From Azomonas agilis (GTDB lineage: Bacteria; Pseudomonadota; Gammaproteobacteria; Pseudomonadales; Pseudomonadaceae), in NCBI RefSeq assembly GCF_007830255.1, contig NZ_VLKG01000005.1, positions 62,001 through 126,000 on the forward strand: 64,000 bases of DNA, read 5' to 3'. The notes beneath the pieces are model-generated. The model worked only from the letters and a program-made list of their open reading frames with translations, searched no databases and was not told the DNA's origin. The position numbers and the translations under genes were made by a program. Each line of letters opens with the position of its first letter. Position 1 is the first letter of the stretch. Below, in pieces: positions 46,247-54,771 of the stretch.

Positions 46247-48127
46247 TTACAGCGCTTGATAACGCAGGGTCACATAAACCGCTTGGCCCGGTTGGTTATA
46301 GCCGGATACGGTCTCGTAGCTTTTGTGGAACAGGTTAGCGATTCGAGTCTGTACGCGCCATTCGGGAGCCATCTGGTATTCCGCCCTTAAATCCACCAGA
46401 GTGAATCCGCCTAAACGGGTTTGGTTTTCCAAATCATCGTAGCTATAACCTTGACCATGCACACTAGCGCCTAGGGTTAGGGCTCCAAAGCGGCGATCCA
46501 TGTCCAGATTAAAGGTTTGTGAAGGCCGCCGGTTAAGGTCTTTGCCGTAGTATTTAACCCCAGTACGGCTGGTGCGGCGCGAGCGGTTTTCCGCGTCCAT
46601 CAGGCTGTAATTGGCCGTCCAATCCCAGCCCCATAGCGTGCTGCCGATGCTGGCTTCTAAGCCGTGGATGCGGGCTTTATCCACCCCTTCGGCACGGCTG
46701 CGGCCATTGATGGTAATGGTGCTGATCAAATCATCAATGGTAGTGCGGTACAGGTTCAGCGACCATTGTCCCCAGCCGTGTTGACCGTTAAAGCCCAGCT
46801 CCAGAGAGCGCGATTTTTCCGGGTCTAAATCCGGGTTGCCAAAGTTGGGGTAGTACAGTTGGTTGAAGGTGGGCGCTTTAAAGGCGGTGCCCCAACTGGC
46901 AAAGGTGCGAATGCTGTCGGTAAGGGCATATCCGACGGCAGCGCTGCCGGTATTGTGGCGGCCAAATTCCTCGTCATCATCGTGGCGGCCAGAGACTTGC
47001 AGATCAAAACGCCCGAAACGCCCAGTGTATTGGCTGAAAAAGCCATCATCGGTGCGGCTGTCTTCTTGATACACCGTAGTACCTGAAGCCTCATCCCGTT
47101 GATGGTCTAGGCCAAGCGTTAGGGTATGGTGTTCCGCCAGTTGGAAGTCGTTTTGCCAACTGATGTGGTCGCGTCGGGTGTCAAAGCGCGAGTAGAAGGT
47201 GCCATCCTGATAGGAGTCGGATTTATCTTCACTGCGGCCAAATTGCAGGGTGGTTTGCCAGTAGTGGGTCGGCGAGAAGCGCATCAGCCCGCTGGCCAGA
47301 CTTTGTTTGTTATCCGCATTGGCTTTGCGGCCGCTTCTACCGTACAAAGAATCATAGTCGTTGTGGGCACTGGTACGCATCAGACTGCCTTCCAGCTCCA
47401 GACCGTTGTCAAAGCGATAACCGGCGCGCAGGGTTCCGCCCAGATTGCGGTAGCCATCGGCATCTTGCTCATAGCCGCTGGTGCCGCGATCTTTGGTGTC
47501 GATACCGTCGCTGTCTTGACTGGTGACGCTGAAGTTAAACCAGCCGGCTCCGTTATTTCCACTCACTCCAGCCGTAGCTTCTTGAGCGTCATGCGTACCC
47601 GTACCTAGGCTGAAGTAGGGTTTCAGGCTGTGGCTGTCCTGCTGCCCTTTGCGGGTGAAGATTTGAATCACCCCGCCAATCGCCTCTGAGCCGTACAGGG
47701 CTGAACGCGGGCCGCGCACGATTTCAATCCGCTCAATCAGCTCTACGGGTAAGTCTTGGTACGCCGTTTGTCCCGTAGTGATGGAGCCCACCTTAACCCC
47801 GTCAATCAGCACTAAAACGTGGTTTGAGTTAGTGCCGCGCATAAACAGCGAGGTGGTTTTGCCCGGCCCGCCGTTATTGGTGAGCGAGATTCCAGGGACT
47901 TTACGGAATACATCCAGCAGGGATTTGGCTTGAGTGCGCTCTAACTCGGCACGATCAATCAGCGTCACGGCGGCCAAACTTTGGCCAGCTTGCTCGGTCA
48001 TGCGCGAGGCAGTGACTACTTGCTCATCCAGATTAAGGGATGCACCAAGGGCTAGGCTGGAGTATAAAAAAGGCGGTGCAGCCAGCAAGGCAAAGGCTGA
48101 CGGCCTGCGGGTACGAACAGGGGTCAT
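46247..48127 (-). CDS. btuB: TonB-dependent cobalamin receptor BtuB
   Basis: Outer-membrane 22-strand barrel that imports vitamin B12 with TonB energy. The 626-residue precursor has a signal peptide (to about residue 29) and a TonB box around DEQVVTASR. The plug domain has VFRKVPGISLTNNGGPGKTTSLFMRGTNSNHVLVLIDGVK-type segments (about 70-115) and GPRSALYGSEAIGGVIQIFTR. The barrel has the typical aromatic C-terminal strand ending YVTLRYQAL. The cobalamin riboswitch upstream and btuM downstream confirm the substrate. Confidence 0.95.
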   Translation of the reverse strand: MTPVRTRRPSAFALLAAPPFLYSSLALGASLNLDEQVVTASRMTEQAGQSLAAVTLIDRAELERTQAKSLLDVFRKVPGISLTNNGGPGKTTSLFMRGTNSNHVLVLIDGVKVGSITTGQTAYQDLPVELIERIEIVRGPRSALYGSEAIGGVIQIFTRKGQQDSHSLKPYFSLGTGTHDAQEATAGVSGNNGAGWFNFSVTSQDSDGIDTKDRGTSGYEQDADGYRNLGGTLRAGYRFDNGLELEGSLMRTSAHNDYDSLYGRSGRKANADNKQSLASGLMRFSPTHYWQTTLQFGRSEDKSDSYQDGTFYSRFDTRRDHISWQNDFQLAEHHTLTLGLDHQRDEASGTTVYQEDSRTDDGFFSQYTGRFGRFDLQVSGRHDDDEEFGRHNTGSAAVGYALTDSIRTFASWGTAFKAPTFNQLYYPNFGNPDLDPEKSRSLELGFNGQHGWGQWSLNLYRTTIDDLISTITINGRSRAEGVDKARIHGLEASIGSTLWGWDWTANYSLMDAENRSRRTSRTGVKYYGKDLNRRPSQTFNLDMDRRFGALTLGASVHGQGYSYDDLENQTRLGGFTLVDLRAEYQMAPEWRVQTRIANLFHKSYETVSGYNQPGQAVYVTLRYQAL

Positions 48128-48141
48128 GGGAAGTGTGCTCC

Positions 48142-48160
48142 ATCGCGCGCCCCGCGCGAT
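48142..48160 (-). promoter_or_regulatory. Expression-platform hairpin of the btuB leader
   Basis: A perfect eight-pair GC-rich stem ATCGCGCG/CGCGCGAT with a three-base loop lies between the riboswitch and the btuB start. GGAG directly follows it on the transcript. It could hide or expose the ribosome-binding site when B12 binds upstream. Confidence 0.6.
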
Positions 48161-48189
48161 CTGTTGGCGTGTGGCCGAGGGTGGCCGAT

Positions 48190-48380
48190 GAATGCGACAG
48201 GCCGGTCTCCGGGCTTACGAGTGAACCTTGGGATTCCCAACCGCGCCTTCCCATACTCTGTACAGTGGCTGATAGCGGTTTTTAGCTCGTTTACCGTTGC
48301 GGGGGCAGCGCCGGCTTTGCTGCAATAAAGCGCACCGGCTTCCCTGTTTCACCCCCAGCATTGTGGGGGCACCTGAAGCA
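48190..48380 (-). promoter_or_regulatory. Cobalamin (adenosylcobalamin) riboswitch
   Basis: Read on the minus strand, all conserved blocks occur in order: CAGGTGCC, GGGTGAAACAGGGAAGCCGGTG, GCTGCCCCCGCAACGGTAA, AGCCACTG, GGGAAGGC, and the B12 box AAGCCCGGAGACCGGCCTG (about 48216-48198). The element ends about 60 bases before btuB. High B12 should lower expression of btuB and the btuM-like gene. Spacing to the start and the hairpin at 48142-48160 suggest translational control. Confidence 0.95.
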
Positions 48381-48436
48381 GGGCGGAGCCTAGTGCTTGC
48401 AGCCAAGCAGGTCAAGCAAAGCGGAGTGACTGCGTT

Positions 48437-48952
48437 TTATTGAGGCTTCTCAGGCTGAAGGCTTTCCAAGGTTTTTTGCCACCACGCAGTATAAGCGGCC
48501 TTAATTTGATTTAAGTCGGTGAGTTGCTCAGATACGTCCTCCTGATATTGGCGGGCTAAATCCAAATTAGCCTCCAGATAGGCCACCAATGCTTGTTGGG
48601 GTGATGAAACACCCTGCAAGGCATTAATCATTTGTTTGCTGTTTGTTAGTGCAGTTGTCCAATAACGAAAATAAGCCTCTTGTTCTTTTTCTAAGGCTGC
48701 TTGTTGAATATCAATTAATTCTCGATAGGCGTTAGATAATGCGCTGGAGTCTACACTGGGCTGTTCAGGTAGTGTCCAAGGCTTATCGTGCCACTGTTTT
48801 AAAACTTGTTGTGTTATTTGCAAACTGTCGTGAACGGGCGTAAAGGCGGAGCAGAATAACTGTAGATTTTCCGCATTCTGGTGTGAGAAACAACGCCACT
48901 GTTTTAAAATGTTAATTAACTTAGGCTCAATAAGCGGGGCGGCTGTAGTCAC
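48437..48952 (-). CDS. Phasin-like protein
   Basis: A 171-residue, almost wholly alpha-helical protein without a signal peptide. It is amphipathic and Gln/Ala/Leu-rich (YRELIDIQQAALEKEQEAYFRYW, LDLARQYQEDVSEQLTDL), as phasins that coat polyhydroxyalkanoate granules are. No exact family motif was recognised. The call also depends on the upstream gene, a PHB depolymerase-like esterase, whose stop codon overlaps the GGAG ribosome-binding site of this gene. The start is GTG 48952, eight bases from that GGAG. Confidence 0.6.
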   Translation of the reverse strand: MTTAAPLIEPKLINILKQWRCFSHQNAENLQLFCSAFTPVHDSLQITQQVLKQWHDKPWTLPEQPSVDSSALSNAYRELIDIQQAALEKEQEAYFRYWTTALTNSKQMINALQGVSSPQQALVAYLEANLDLARQYQEDVSEQLTDLNQIKAAYTAWWQKTLESLQPEKPQ

Positions 48953-48957
48953 AATAT

Positions 48958-50061
48958 TTACTCCGGCACAGTGTTAGTTTGGGCGGGGGTGGCAAGACGT
49001 TGCAGCATTTTATAGACTGCTGATAATTGGGGTGCTGAGCGCGTGTAATAATCAGGGTCTATGTTTCCGGGTGAGGAATAACCCCAAAAATCCCAGCAGC
49101 CTTGAGGGTTAAAGGGTATGGTATTTGAGGGGGTTATTTGCGGGTAAAGAACAATTAAATCGTTGGCTTCTGCCAGCTCGTTATAGCCGGTTTTGGCGTA
49201 GTATTGATCGCCTATCACTTCAGCACCCTGTTGGCATCCGTGAAAAACAATATGTACGGAGCAACTTTTCTGCCCAGCTTGGCAGTTTTTAGGAATATAG
49301 GCGTAGCCGGTTTTACTCATACTGGTGTAGTTCGAAGTTAAAAACTCGGATTGATCAAAAGCAATTAATGACTCAGGGTTTTGAGTCGTTGCTGGTTTTA
49401 GCTCAGGATATATGTGACTTAAAATTCGATTAGACTGTTCAAAATCACAGTCATTAATAAAGGGCGGTTGGGTGAGCGGGCAAGCCGTGGTCGTATCCGT
49501 TACTACAATAGCGTGACCCGCATTAACGCTTTTATCGTAGCGAATGGAGGAGTCCGGAATACCTACCGATTTAAAAAAGGCATAGGTTTGATCCACTACT
49601 GTAGTGGTTACGGTTTTATCTTCCGTACCGCTAAAGATATACACTCGGTCATTAGCTAAATTGCTTAAGGGAGCAATAGCCCCAGACTCCGAGAGTTTTT
49701 GCGCCTGTTTAACCAATTCGGGTGTGTTAGGGCCAACAGATGCGGTCAGAGGGTTCATGCAGGTGGTGGTCGCATTAGTTAACAGCGTATTCCCCGCCCA
49801 GGATTTAGCACAGAGGTAAGGCCCGCCCGCAATAACACCTGCCCCCACCATCAGCTCAGAAAAGGCTACATACAGTTGAGAGGTCATAAAGGCTCCCGAA
49901 GAGAGTCCCGAGACCGAGCTCTGGTTTAGATCTGCGCCATAAGCGGGCAAGGGGTTGGGTTGGGCGTAGAGGTAAGGGCTGATCAGAACCAGACTGAGGG
50001 TCAGCAGCCGAGCCGTTATGGAATGAGTTGCTTGGGATGTCCCTTGTGTGTCGTAGTTCAT
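48958..50061 (-). CDS. Secreted PHB depolymerase-like esterase
   Basis: From ATG 50061 the protein has a Sec signal (h-region LLTLSLVLISPYLYA). The mature alpha/beta-hydrolase has its nucleophile box near the N-terminus: GLSSG with Ser54, then Asp148 (FSGTEDKTV) and His183 (NAGHAIV). A box this early suggests the circularly permuted fold seen in the Penicillium funiculosum PHB depolymerase. Several cysteines probably form disulfides. An upstream in-frame ATG 50118 has a better ribosome-binding site (GGAAG) but gives a long pre-signal extension. The substrate may be PHB or another polyester. Confidence 0.8.
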   Translation of the reverse strand: MNYDTQGTSQATHSITARLLTLSLVLISPYLYAQPNPLPAYGADLNQSSVSGLSSGAFMTSQLYVAFSELMVGAGVIAGGPYLCAKSWAGNTLLTNATTTCMNPLTASVGPNTPELVKQAQKLSESGAIAPLSNLANDRVYIFSGTEDKTVTTTVVDQTYAFFKSVGIPDSSIRYDKSVNAGHAIVVTDTTTACPLTQPPFINDCDFEQSNRILSHIYPELKPATTQNPESLIAFDQSEFLTSNYTSMSKTGYAYIPKNCQAGQKSCSVHIVFHGCQQGAEVIGDQYYAKTGYNELAEANDLIVLYPQITPSNTIPFNPQGCWDFWGYSSPGNIDPDYYTRSAPQLSAVYKMLQRLATPAQTNTVPE

Positions 50062-50384
50062 CGTCTTACGCGAGATTAAGCCATCCCTGCTAGCGATGGT
50101 GGAATACCCAAACAGCATGAGTCTTCCCGGTACTCGCGGCCTCCTTGGGGTAGTCTAAAGAATTCAGAGTCTGTGGTTGAGTTTTGGTCGAGCCGTTTAA
50201 AGTATAGAAAGCTGTGGAGCATTCGTTGAGATAAAGCTGCGGCACAAGGATGCTAGCGAGGATTTGATCTAGGCAAGCGTCCGTGTTTGACTACCTAAAT
50301 GGTGTGATCAGGTTTGATGAGGCCATATTTACTTCAATGGCCTTAACAATTAAGCATTAATCCTTAGTTAAATACGATGAAACT
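50062..50384. other. Divergent promoter region of the esterase and nitrobindin-like genes
   Basis: About 320 bases without a gene, except for the possible 5' extension of the esterase to 50118. An interrupted inverted repeat, TTAAC-aat-TAAG with CTTA-GTTAA, lies at 50343-50371, 15-40 bases before the nitrobindin-like start. A four-codon mini-frame (ATG 50376) ends overlapping that start codon. No strong -10/-35 pair was identified. Confidence 0.35.
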
Positions 50385-51014
50385 ATGAGTGAATTCCCCA
50401 CCGATATTTATACCGAACCTCGGGATATTGATGTTCATACCCTAAACAACCTTGGCCCGCTACGACCTATGGCAGGTATTTGGACAGGTCAACGAGGTTT
50501 AGATTTAAAGCCCAAGGCGGAAGGCCCGAAAGAGCAAGCCTTTATTGAGCGCATTGAGTTGCAACCTATTGATCCGGTGACTAATGGCCCGCAATTGTTG
50601 TATGGGCTACGTTATTACACCCATATTACTAAACCCAACCAAGTAAAAACCTACCATGAACAAGTGGGGTATTGGTTGTGGGAGCCCGCCACTCAGACGG
50701 TTATCCATACTTTAGCCGTTCCGAGAGGAGTGATTGCGATGGCGGCGGGGCAAGTTAAGCCCGATGCCACCGAGTTTGAGTTACAAGCTACTGAGGGTTT
50801 AGAAACTTGGGGTATTTGTTCCGCGCCCTTTTTAACCCATGCTTTTAAAACCCTAGCCTTTAGTATTAAGGTCAGTATTAACGCTGATGGCACTTGGAGT
50901 TACGCCGAGGATACGGTGCTACAAATTAAGGGTCAGTCTGAGTTATTTCATCATACGGATAAAAATATTCTCAGTTTAATGGCAGAGCCTACGCCTAATC
51001 CTTTAGCTCGTTAA
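50385..51014 (+). CDS. Nitrobindin/THAP4-like heme-binding beta-barrel protein
   Basis: A 209-residue soluble protein of the FABP-like nitrobindin group. The N-terminal LGPLRPMAGIWTGQRGLD holds the conserved GxWxGxxG element. Beta strands follow, then a C-terminal LFHHTDKN segment where the heme-ligating histidine is expected. Nitrobindins bind ferric heme and react with nitric oxide or peroxynitrite; physiological roles in bacteria are unclear. The gene stands alone, with a strong terminator after it. The ribosome-binding site is weak. Confidence 0.78.
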   Translation: MSEFPTDIYTEPRDIDVHTLNNLGPLRPMAGIWTGQRGLDLKPKAEGPKEQAFIERIELQPIDPVTNGPQLLYGLRYYTHITKPNQVKTYHEQVGYWLWEPATQTVIHTLAVPRGVIAMAAGQVKPDATEFELQATEGLETWGICSAPFLTHAFKTLAFSIKVSINADGTWSYAEDTVLQIKGQSELFHHTDKNILSLMAEPTPNPLAR

Positions 51015-51020
51015 TGATGG

Positions 51021-51067
51021 GCTTGGAACTTAATTAATAAAATACTCTTAAGTTCCAAGCTGTTTTT
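51021..51067 (+). terminator. Terminator after the nitrobindin-like gene
   Basis: A perfect 13-pair stem GCTTGGAACTTAA/TTAAGTTCCAAGC with a 14-base AT-rich loop is followed by TGTTTTT. It overlaps by two bases the stop codon of the converging kinase gene (51066). Confidence 0.9.
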
Positions 51068-52487
51068 AAAGATTAGGAAGGCTCTGATTTAAATGCTGAT
51101 ATAGCTTAGTGTCTTGCGGCCAATTCCGCAGAAAGCGCGCTCTATCCTGTCGGTATGCCTTAGTGAAGGTATGAGCACTGCTGTGTTGCTGCATGGCATC
51201 CAGATCAATCAGTGACCATTGGCCAAGGGATTCATCCCAGAGTAGGTTGTGGCCTTTTAGATCACCGTGGCTGATGCGCTCGCGAATCAGGGCGGTAAAT
51301 AGGCGCTGTAAGGCCAGTACCCAATGCGTTGGCGGGGGAGTGTCCAAATAAGGGGCAAAGCAACTGATGGCGTCCGGCCCGGATAAATACTCGGTAATTA
51401 ACCAAGCAGGCCCGCGCAATCCACACCAACGGCGCTCCATAACGGCTAAGGGCTTGGGGGTCGCAATGCCCAGCAGTATTAAACGGTGAGCGGCTAACCA
51501 ACTGTGCCAAGCGCGGCTGGGTCGCCAAAAGCGCTTGAGCCAGTGCAGGGTGTTTTTGATGTTGTAGCGTTTAATTACTAGTGGTTGCCCTTGGTACTGA
51601 ATACGTACCACGGTAGCCGCCCCGCCTGTTTTATACAGATGCCCCTGATTGATATAAGCATCGGGGTTATGTACCAGAGGCTCTAATGCGGGCAAAGCTT
51701 CGCGCCATACGGCCTGCAATCCCATCGCTCCACGTTGTACTTGGAACAGAGTGCAGTCGCGACCGGCTTTTTTCAGGTAATTGGCCAGTCGCCAGCGCCG
51801 CGTTTTAGCAATGGCCTGACCCAAAGCCGGTATGGAGAGATCCACAGGGTTAGTCTGTCGATACAAGGCCACTAGGGTTTCTAAGTGCGGTTCTAACTCG
51901 GGGGAGAGCTGAGCGAAGAAGATTCCTAGGTTTTCGGTGATTTTTGCTACCGATAAAGCTTGGCCTAGGTGTTCAGCTTGAACGCCGCCCCCGTCGATCA
52001 GGTAGAGCTGTTGCCGATGCTGTAAAAGGTTGTCCAAATGCAGATCGGATTGCCATAAACCGACGCGGTGTAGTCTGGCAATAACGTGTAGGGCTTGGCT
52101 AAGAATGGCCCGTTGTTCGGTCGTTAAAGGCCATTGATGGGCCACAGCTTGCCACGTACTCTCAAGACTGACGGCGGAGTCTAAGTATTCAAATAGCAGC
52201 CAGCCGCCTTCTGGAGTCAGCGCTTGGGTGAGGAGTTTTGGCGTTACGAGCTGCTGTTCCATCAGCCATTGAGCACCTTGATATTCACGCTGAAACTGCT
52301 TGGCTGCTTTGGGGCCAACCAGCAACTTGGCTAGTACCCGTTGCTCCTTCCACTGAGCGCAGCCCACATAGCGTTGCCCCGGAAGGATACGCAGCCAACG
52401 CTCCATCAGCAGGCTTTCTTCTGCCAACTCCAAGGAGGTCGGTAGCGGAGGCTGCCGCCCCGCCTGAGCCAATTCAGATAGCCTCAC
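51066..52487 (-). CDS. Tandem WaaP/Kdo-kinase-like protein of the LPS core cluster
   Basis: The 473-residue protein contains two kinase-like halves. The first has QSDLHLDNLL and LIDGGG (about 140-170); the second has SHGDLKGHNLLW and LIDLDAM (about 405-430). The second retains the HxD-Asn and metal Asp pattern of lipopolysaccharide kinases; the first lacks the His. It corresponds to PA5006 of P. aeruginosa, an essential or near-essential gene of unknown exact substrate. The ATG overlaps the previous stop (ATGA), so it is the last gene of the waa operon. Confidence 0.82.
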   Translation of the reverse strand: MRLSELAQAGRQPPLPTSLELAEESLLMERWLRILPGQRYVGCAQWKEQRVLAKLLVGPKAAKQFQREYQGAQWLMEQQLVTPKLLTQALTPEGGWLLFEYLDSAVSLESTWQAVAHQWPLTTEQRAILSQALHVIARLHRVGLWQSDLHLDNLLQHRQQLYLIDGGGVQAEHLGQALSVAKITENLGIFFAQLSPELEPHLETLVALYRQTNPVDLSIPALGQAIAKTRRWRLANYLKKAGRDCTLFQVQRGAMGLQAVWREALPALEPLVHNPDAYINQGHLYKTGGAATVVRIQYQGQPLVIKRYNIKNTLHWLKRFWRPSRAWHSWLAAHRLILLGIATPKPLAVMERRWCGLRGPAWLITEYLSGPDAISCFAPYLDTPPPTHWVLALQRLFTALIRERISHGDLKGHNLLWDESLGQWSLIDLDAMQQHSSAHTFTKAYRQDRARFLRNWPQDTKLYQHLNQSLPNL

Positions 52488-53233
52488 TGGCCGTATCCTT
52501 TATGCTTTTGGCGGTTGAGCAGCTTATTTTTCCACAGGTTTATGGAGTCTGGGTTTTCTAAATAGGCGCTGAGCAGACCATCCACCTCGGCCTCGCTCCA
52601 GACGCGCGCGCGGCGTATCAAGGGTTCTAAGTCCCGTATGGCACAGTTATCGCGCCAAAACAGCGGACGACGGGTTTTTTCCAGATCAATCAGGCAGGCT
52701 TCAAAATGTTGTGCGCAGTCGCGTAGAAAAATATGCTTGGGGTAAAAGCATCCATGTACCAGATGCTGTTGGTGGAGTTGGCGCGCTAATCGCCCAACGG
52801 CTTGCAGAATATGCTGCCGCTGTATGGGTTCAAGTTTAGGCCAGTGTTTAAGCCAGTGTCCTAGGTCGCACCAACCTTCTAGGGCGGGGGTGAGCAAAAT
52901 AGCACGTTGCTCATGTCCCACACGGCGTTGCCCAAAAAAAGCCGCCTGCAACGCGGGAATTTTGAGTTGCTGATACAGGCGAATATTGCGAAATTCGCGC
53001 GCTAAGGTAGGTTCGCCTAAGGGATGTCGCCAGCTATAGGCGAGATGACTGGTTTGGCGTTTTAGGTAGTAAGGATGCCCATCCACAGACAGGTGTGCCA
53101 CCATACTGTAACCTCCCCGTCCTAGATTAGGGTCATCTACACAATCTAGTTGCAAAGCCCATAGAGATTCAAAGTCGGCTAATTGGTGATGCTGTAAGCG
53201 TTCAGCATGTTCCTTAGCCAGAAAATCCTTCAT
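52484..53233 (-). CDS. LPS core kinase-like protein (WapQ-like)
   Basis: A 249-residue protein of the Kdo/WaaP kinase fold (PA5007 position). It has a glycine-rich GRGGYSMVAHL segment, VDGHPYYLKRQ with the ATP-binding Lys, and VHGCFYPKHIFL followed by CLIDLEKTR. The catalytic Asp of the usual HRD/HGD triad is Cys here, while the metal-binding Asp is kept. It may be a weak kinase or pseudokinase. ATGA overlaps join it to both neighbours. Confidence 0.82.
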   Translation of the reverse strand: MKDFLAKEHAERLQHHQLADFESLWALQLDCVDDPNLGRGGYSMVAHLSVDGHPYYLKRQTSHLAYSWRHPLGEPTLAREFRNIRLYQQLKIPALQAAFFGQRRVGHEQRAILLTPALEGWCDLGHWLKHWPKLEPIQRQHILQAVGRLARQLHQQHLVHGCFYPKHIFLRDCAQHFEACLIDLEKTRRPLFWRDNCAIRDLEPLIRRARVWSEAEVDGLLSAYLENPDSINLWKNKLLNRQKHKGYGQ

Positions 53234-53964
53234 TCACGGCCCTCAAAGTAACGCACGATCTGGCGGATCAATGGCTTATCCGTAGGCTTGAGCCTATCTT
53301 GTTGCCGATAGTTTAGGTAAAAACGCAGGCGTTGAGTTCGCGATAGCTGATATTTGCCCACCTTATCCAGACACGCTAAATCCTTAGTAATTCGCTGGCT
53401 GAGCCAAGGGCCTCGCCAAAAGCCTCCCGAAGGACAGTCGATCAAAAACAGTTGCCCTTGGGTATTCACCAGCAAGTTACGCCATTTTAGATCGTTGTGA
53501 GTGAAACGATGGTGATGAAGAATGCGGGTAGCCTGAGCTAATTGGCGACTGATGTGAGCGACCCAAGCTCGATTGTGTAGGCGTACATCCTGTTGTTTGG
53601 CCAGTTGGGCTAAATCTTGGGTGTCTGGGATTTCTTGGGTGATCAGAGCGCCGCGTACAAAACTACCTAAATGGCGCTCTAGGCCATAGGCTACGACGGG
53701 TGCGGTCGGAACGCCCCAACGAATAAAATGGTGTAGGTTCTGCCACTCGCCTTTAATCCGCGGCTTACCAAAGAAACGCCTCAGCCCCTTGCCCGCGTCC
53801 CAATAGCGTTTGACGTAATAACGGACTCCTTGCCGCTCGACCCGAATAACCTCAGACATACGGTCTTTGCTTAGACAGTCTCCTTGCAGTGCAAACACCC
53901 GTTCTAAGGAGCCAAAGTCAGATTCTAGCTTTGAATAAGCCGGTTTTAGCTTCCAACCCGCCAT
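53230..53964 (-). CDS. LPS core heptose kinase-like protein (WapP-like)
   Basis: A 244-residue cytoplasmic kinase of the WaaP superfamily. It has GVRYYVKRYWDAGKG with the ATP-binding Lys, an intact catalytic loop THNDLKWRNLLV and FLIDCPSGG with the metal Asp. It corresponds to PA5008 (WapP) in P. aeruginosa, thought to phosphorylate inner-core heptose. Its ATG abuts the waaP stop (TAAATG), and its stop overlaps the next start. Confidence 0.85.
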   Translation of the reverse strand: MAGWKLKPAYSKLESDFGSLERVFALQGDCLSKDRMSEVIRVERQGVRYYVKRYWDAGKGLRRFFGKPRIKGEWQNLHHFIRWGVPTAPVVAYGLERHLGSFVRGALITQEIPDTQDLAQLAKQQDVRLHNRAWVAHISRQLAQATRILHHHRFTHNDLKWRNLLVNTQGQLFLIDCPSGGFWRGPWLSQRITKDLACLDKVGKYQLSRTQRLRFYLNYRQQDRLKPTDKPLIRQIVRYFEGRE

Positions 53965-54771
53965 TTATAGGGCATCTCCATAACGCTGTTTACGCGCATA
54001 CAGGCGTTTGGATTCGCGGCTTAGCCAAATCAATAATTGAGCCTGCTCAGACAAAATAGTGCGCAGGGGTTGTTGAAAGTATCCCCGTAAAAAACGCAGG
54101 TAATCACGTTGAGTCAAACCGATGTCCAGCGCGGAAAAATGCAGTGCGGCTAAATCTTTATTACGCCAGCGTTTGGGCGTTTGGGGGCGGGTTTGGGCGC
54201 GGTGTAGATCAATAAGGGACAGGCGTAGGTTGTGCGCGGTGATACTCTGATCGGTGTGCATGAGAAAGTGGCAGATGTAGCAGTCGCGGTGGTTGACTCC
54301 AGAGCGGTGCATCCTTCCCGTCATTCGAGCGACTTCGGCGATTAAGGCCCATTTTAGGGCTGAATTGGGTGGGTTTTGCGGCCAACTCAGGCAAAAGTCT
54401 TCCAAGCTGATGGTAGGGGCTAACTCCTCCGTAATCAAAAAGGAGTGCTGAGTGGCAGGATTAAGACCGCGCTCACCAAAGGCCACTGCTGTCATGCTGG
54501 GAACACCGGCGGTTTTTAGCCGTTTTAAAGCACGCCATTCATTACGGGCTCCGAGCACGGGCAAGCGCAGGGAGAGCAGATTTTTTAGGATTTCTCGCCA
54601 ACCGATACCACGATGGATTTTGACGAAATAACCTCGTCCACGCACCTCGGTACGCAGGGTGCGTCGGCCTTCCAGTTCGCGGAATACCTGCCCCTGTAGT
54701 TGTTCCACCTCGGCAAAGGCATCTTGATTGGCCCAGAGTTGATCAAAGGGAGGACGCAGTTCCAAGGTCAT
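53965..54771 (-). CDS. waaP: LPS core heptose I kinase WaaP
   Basis: Phosphorylates heptose I of the LPS inner core, a step essential for viability and outer-membrane integrity in P. aeruginosa. At 268 residues it matches the Pseudomonas protein closely: RTEVRGRGYFVKIHRGIGW with the ATP-binding Lys, ITEELAPT, the catalytic loop NHRDCYICHFL and SLIDLHRAQTR with the metal Asp, ending RKQRYGDAL. It lies between waaG and the WapP-like gene, with an ATGA overlap to waaG. Confidence 0.95.
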   Translation of the reverse strand: MTLELRPPFDQLWANQDAFAEVEQLQGQVFRELEGRRTLRTEVRGRGYFVKIHRGIGWREILKNLLSLRLPVLGARNEWRALKRLKTAGVPSMTAVAFGERGLNPATQHSFLITEELAPTISLEDFCLSWPQNPPNSALKWALIAEVARMTGRMHRSGVNHRDCYICHFLMHTDQSITAHNLRLSLIDLHRAQTRPQTPKRWRNKDLAALHFSALDIGLTQRDYLRFLRGYFQQPLRTILSEQAQLLIWLSRESKRLYARKQRYGDAL

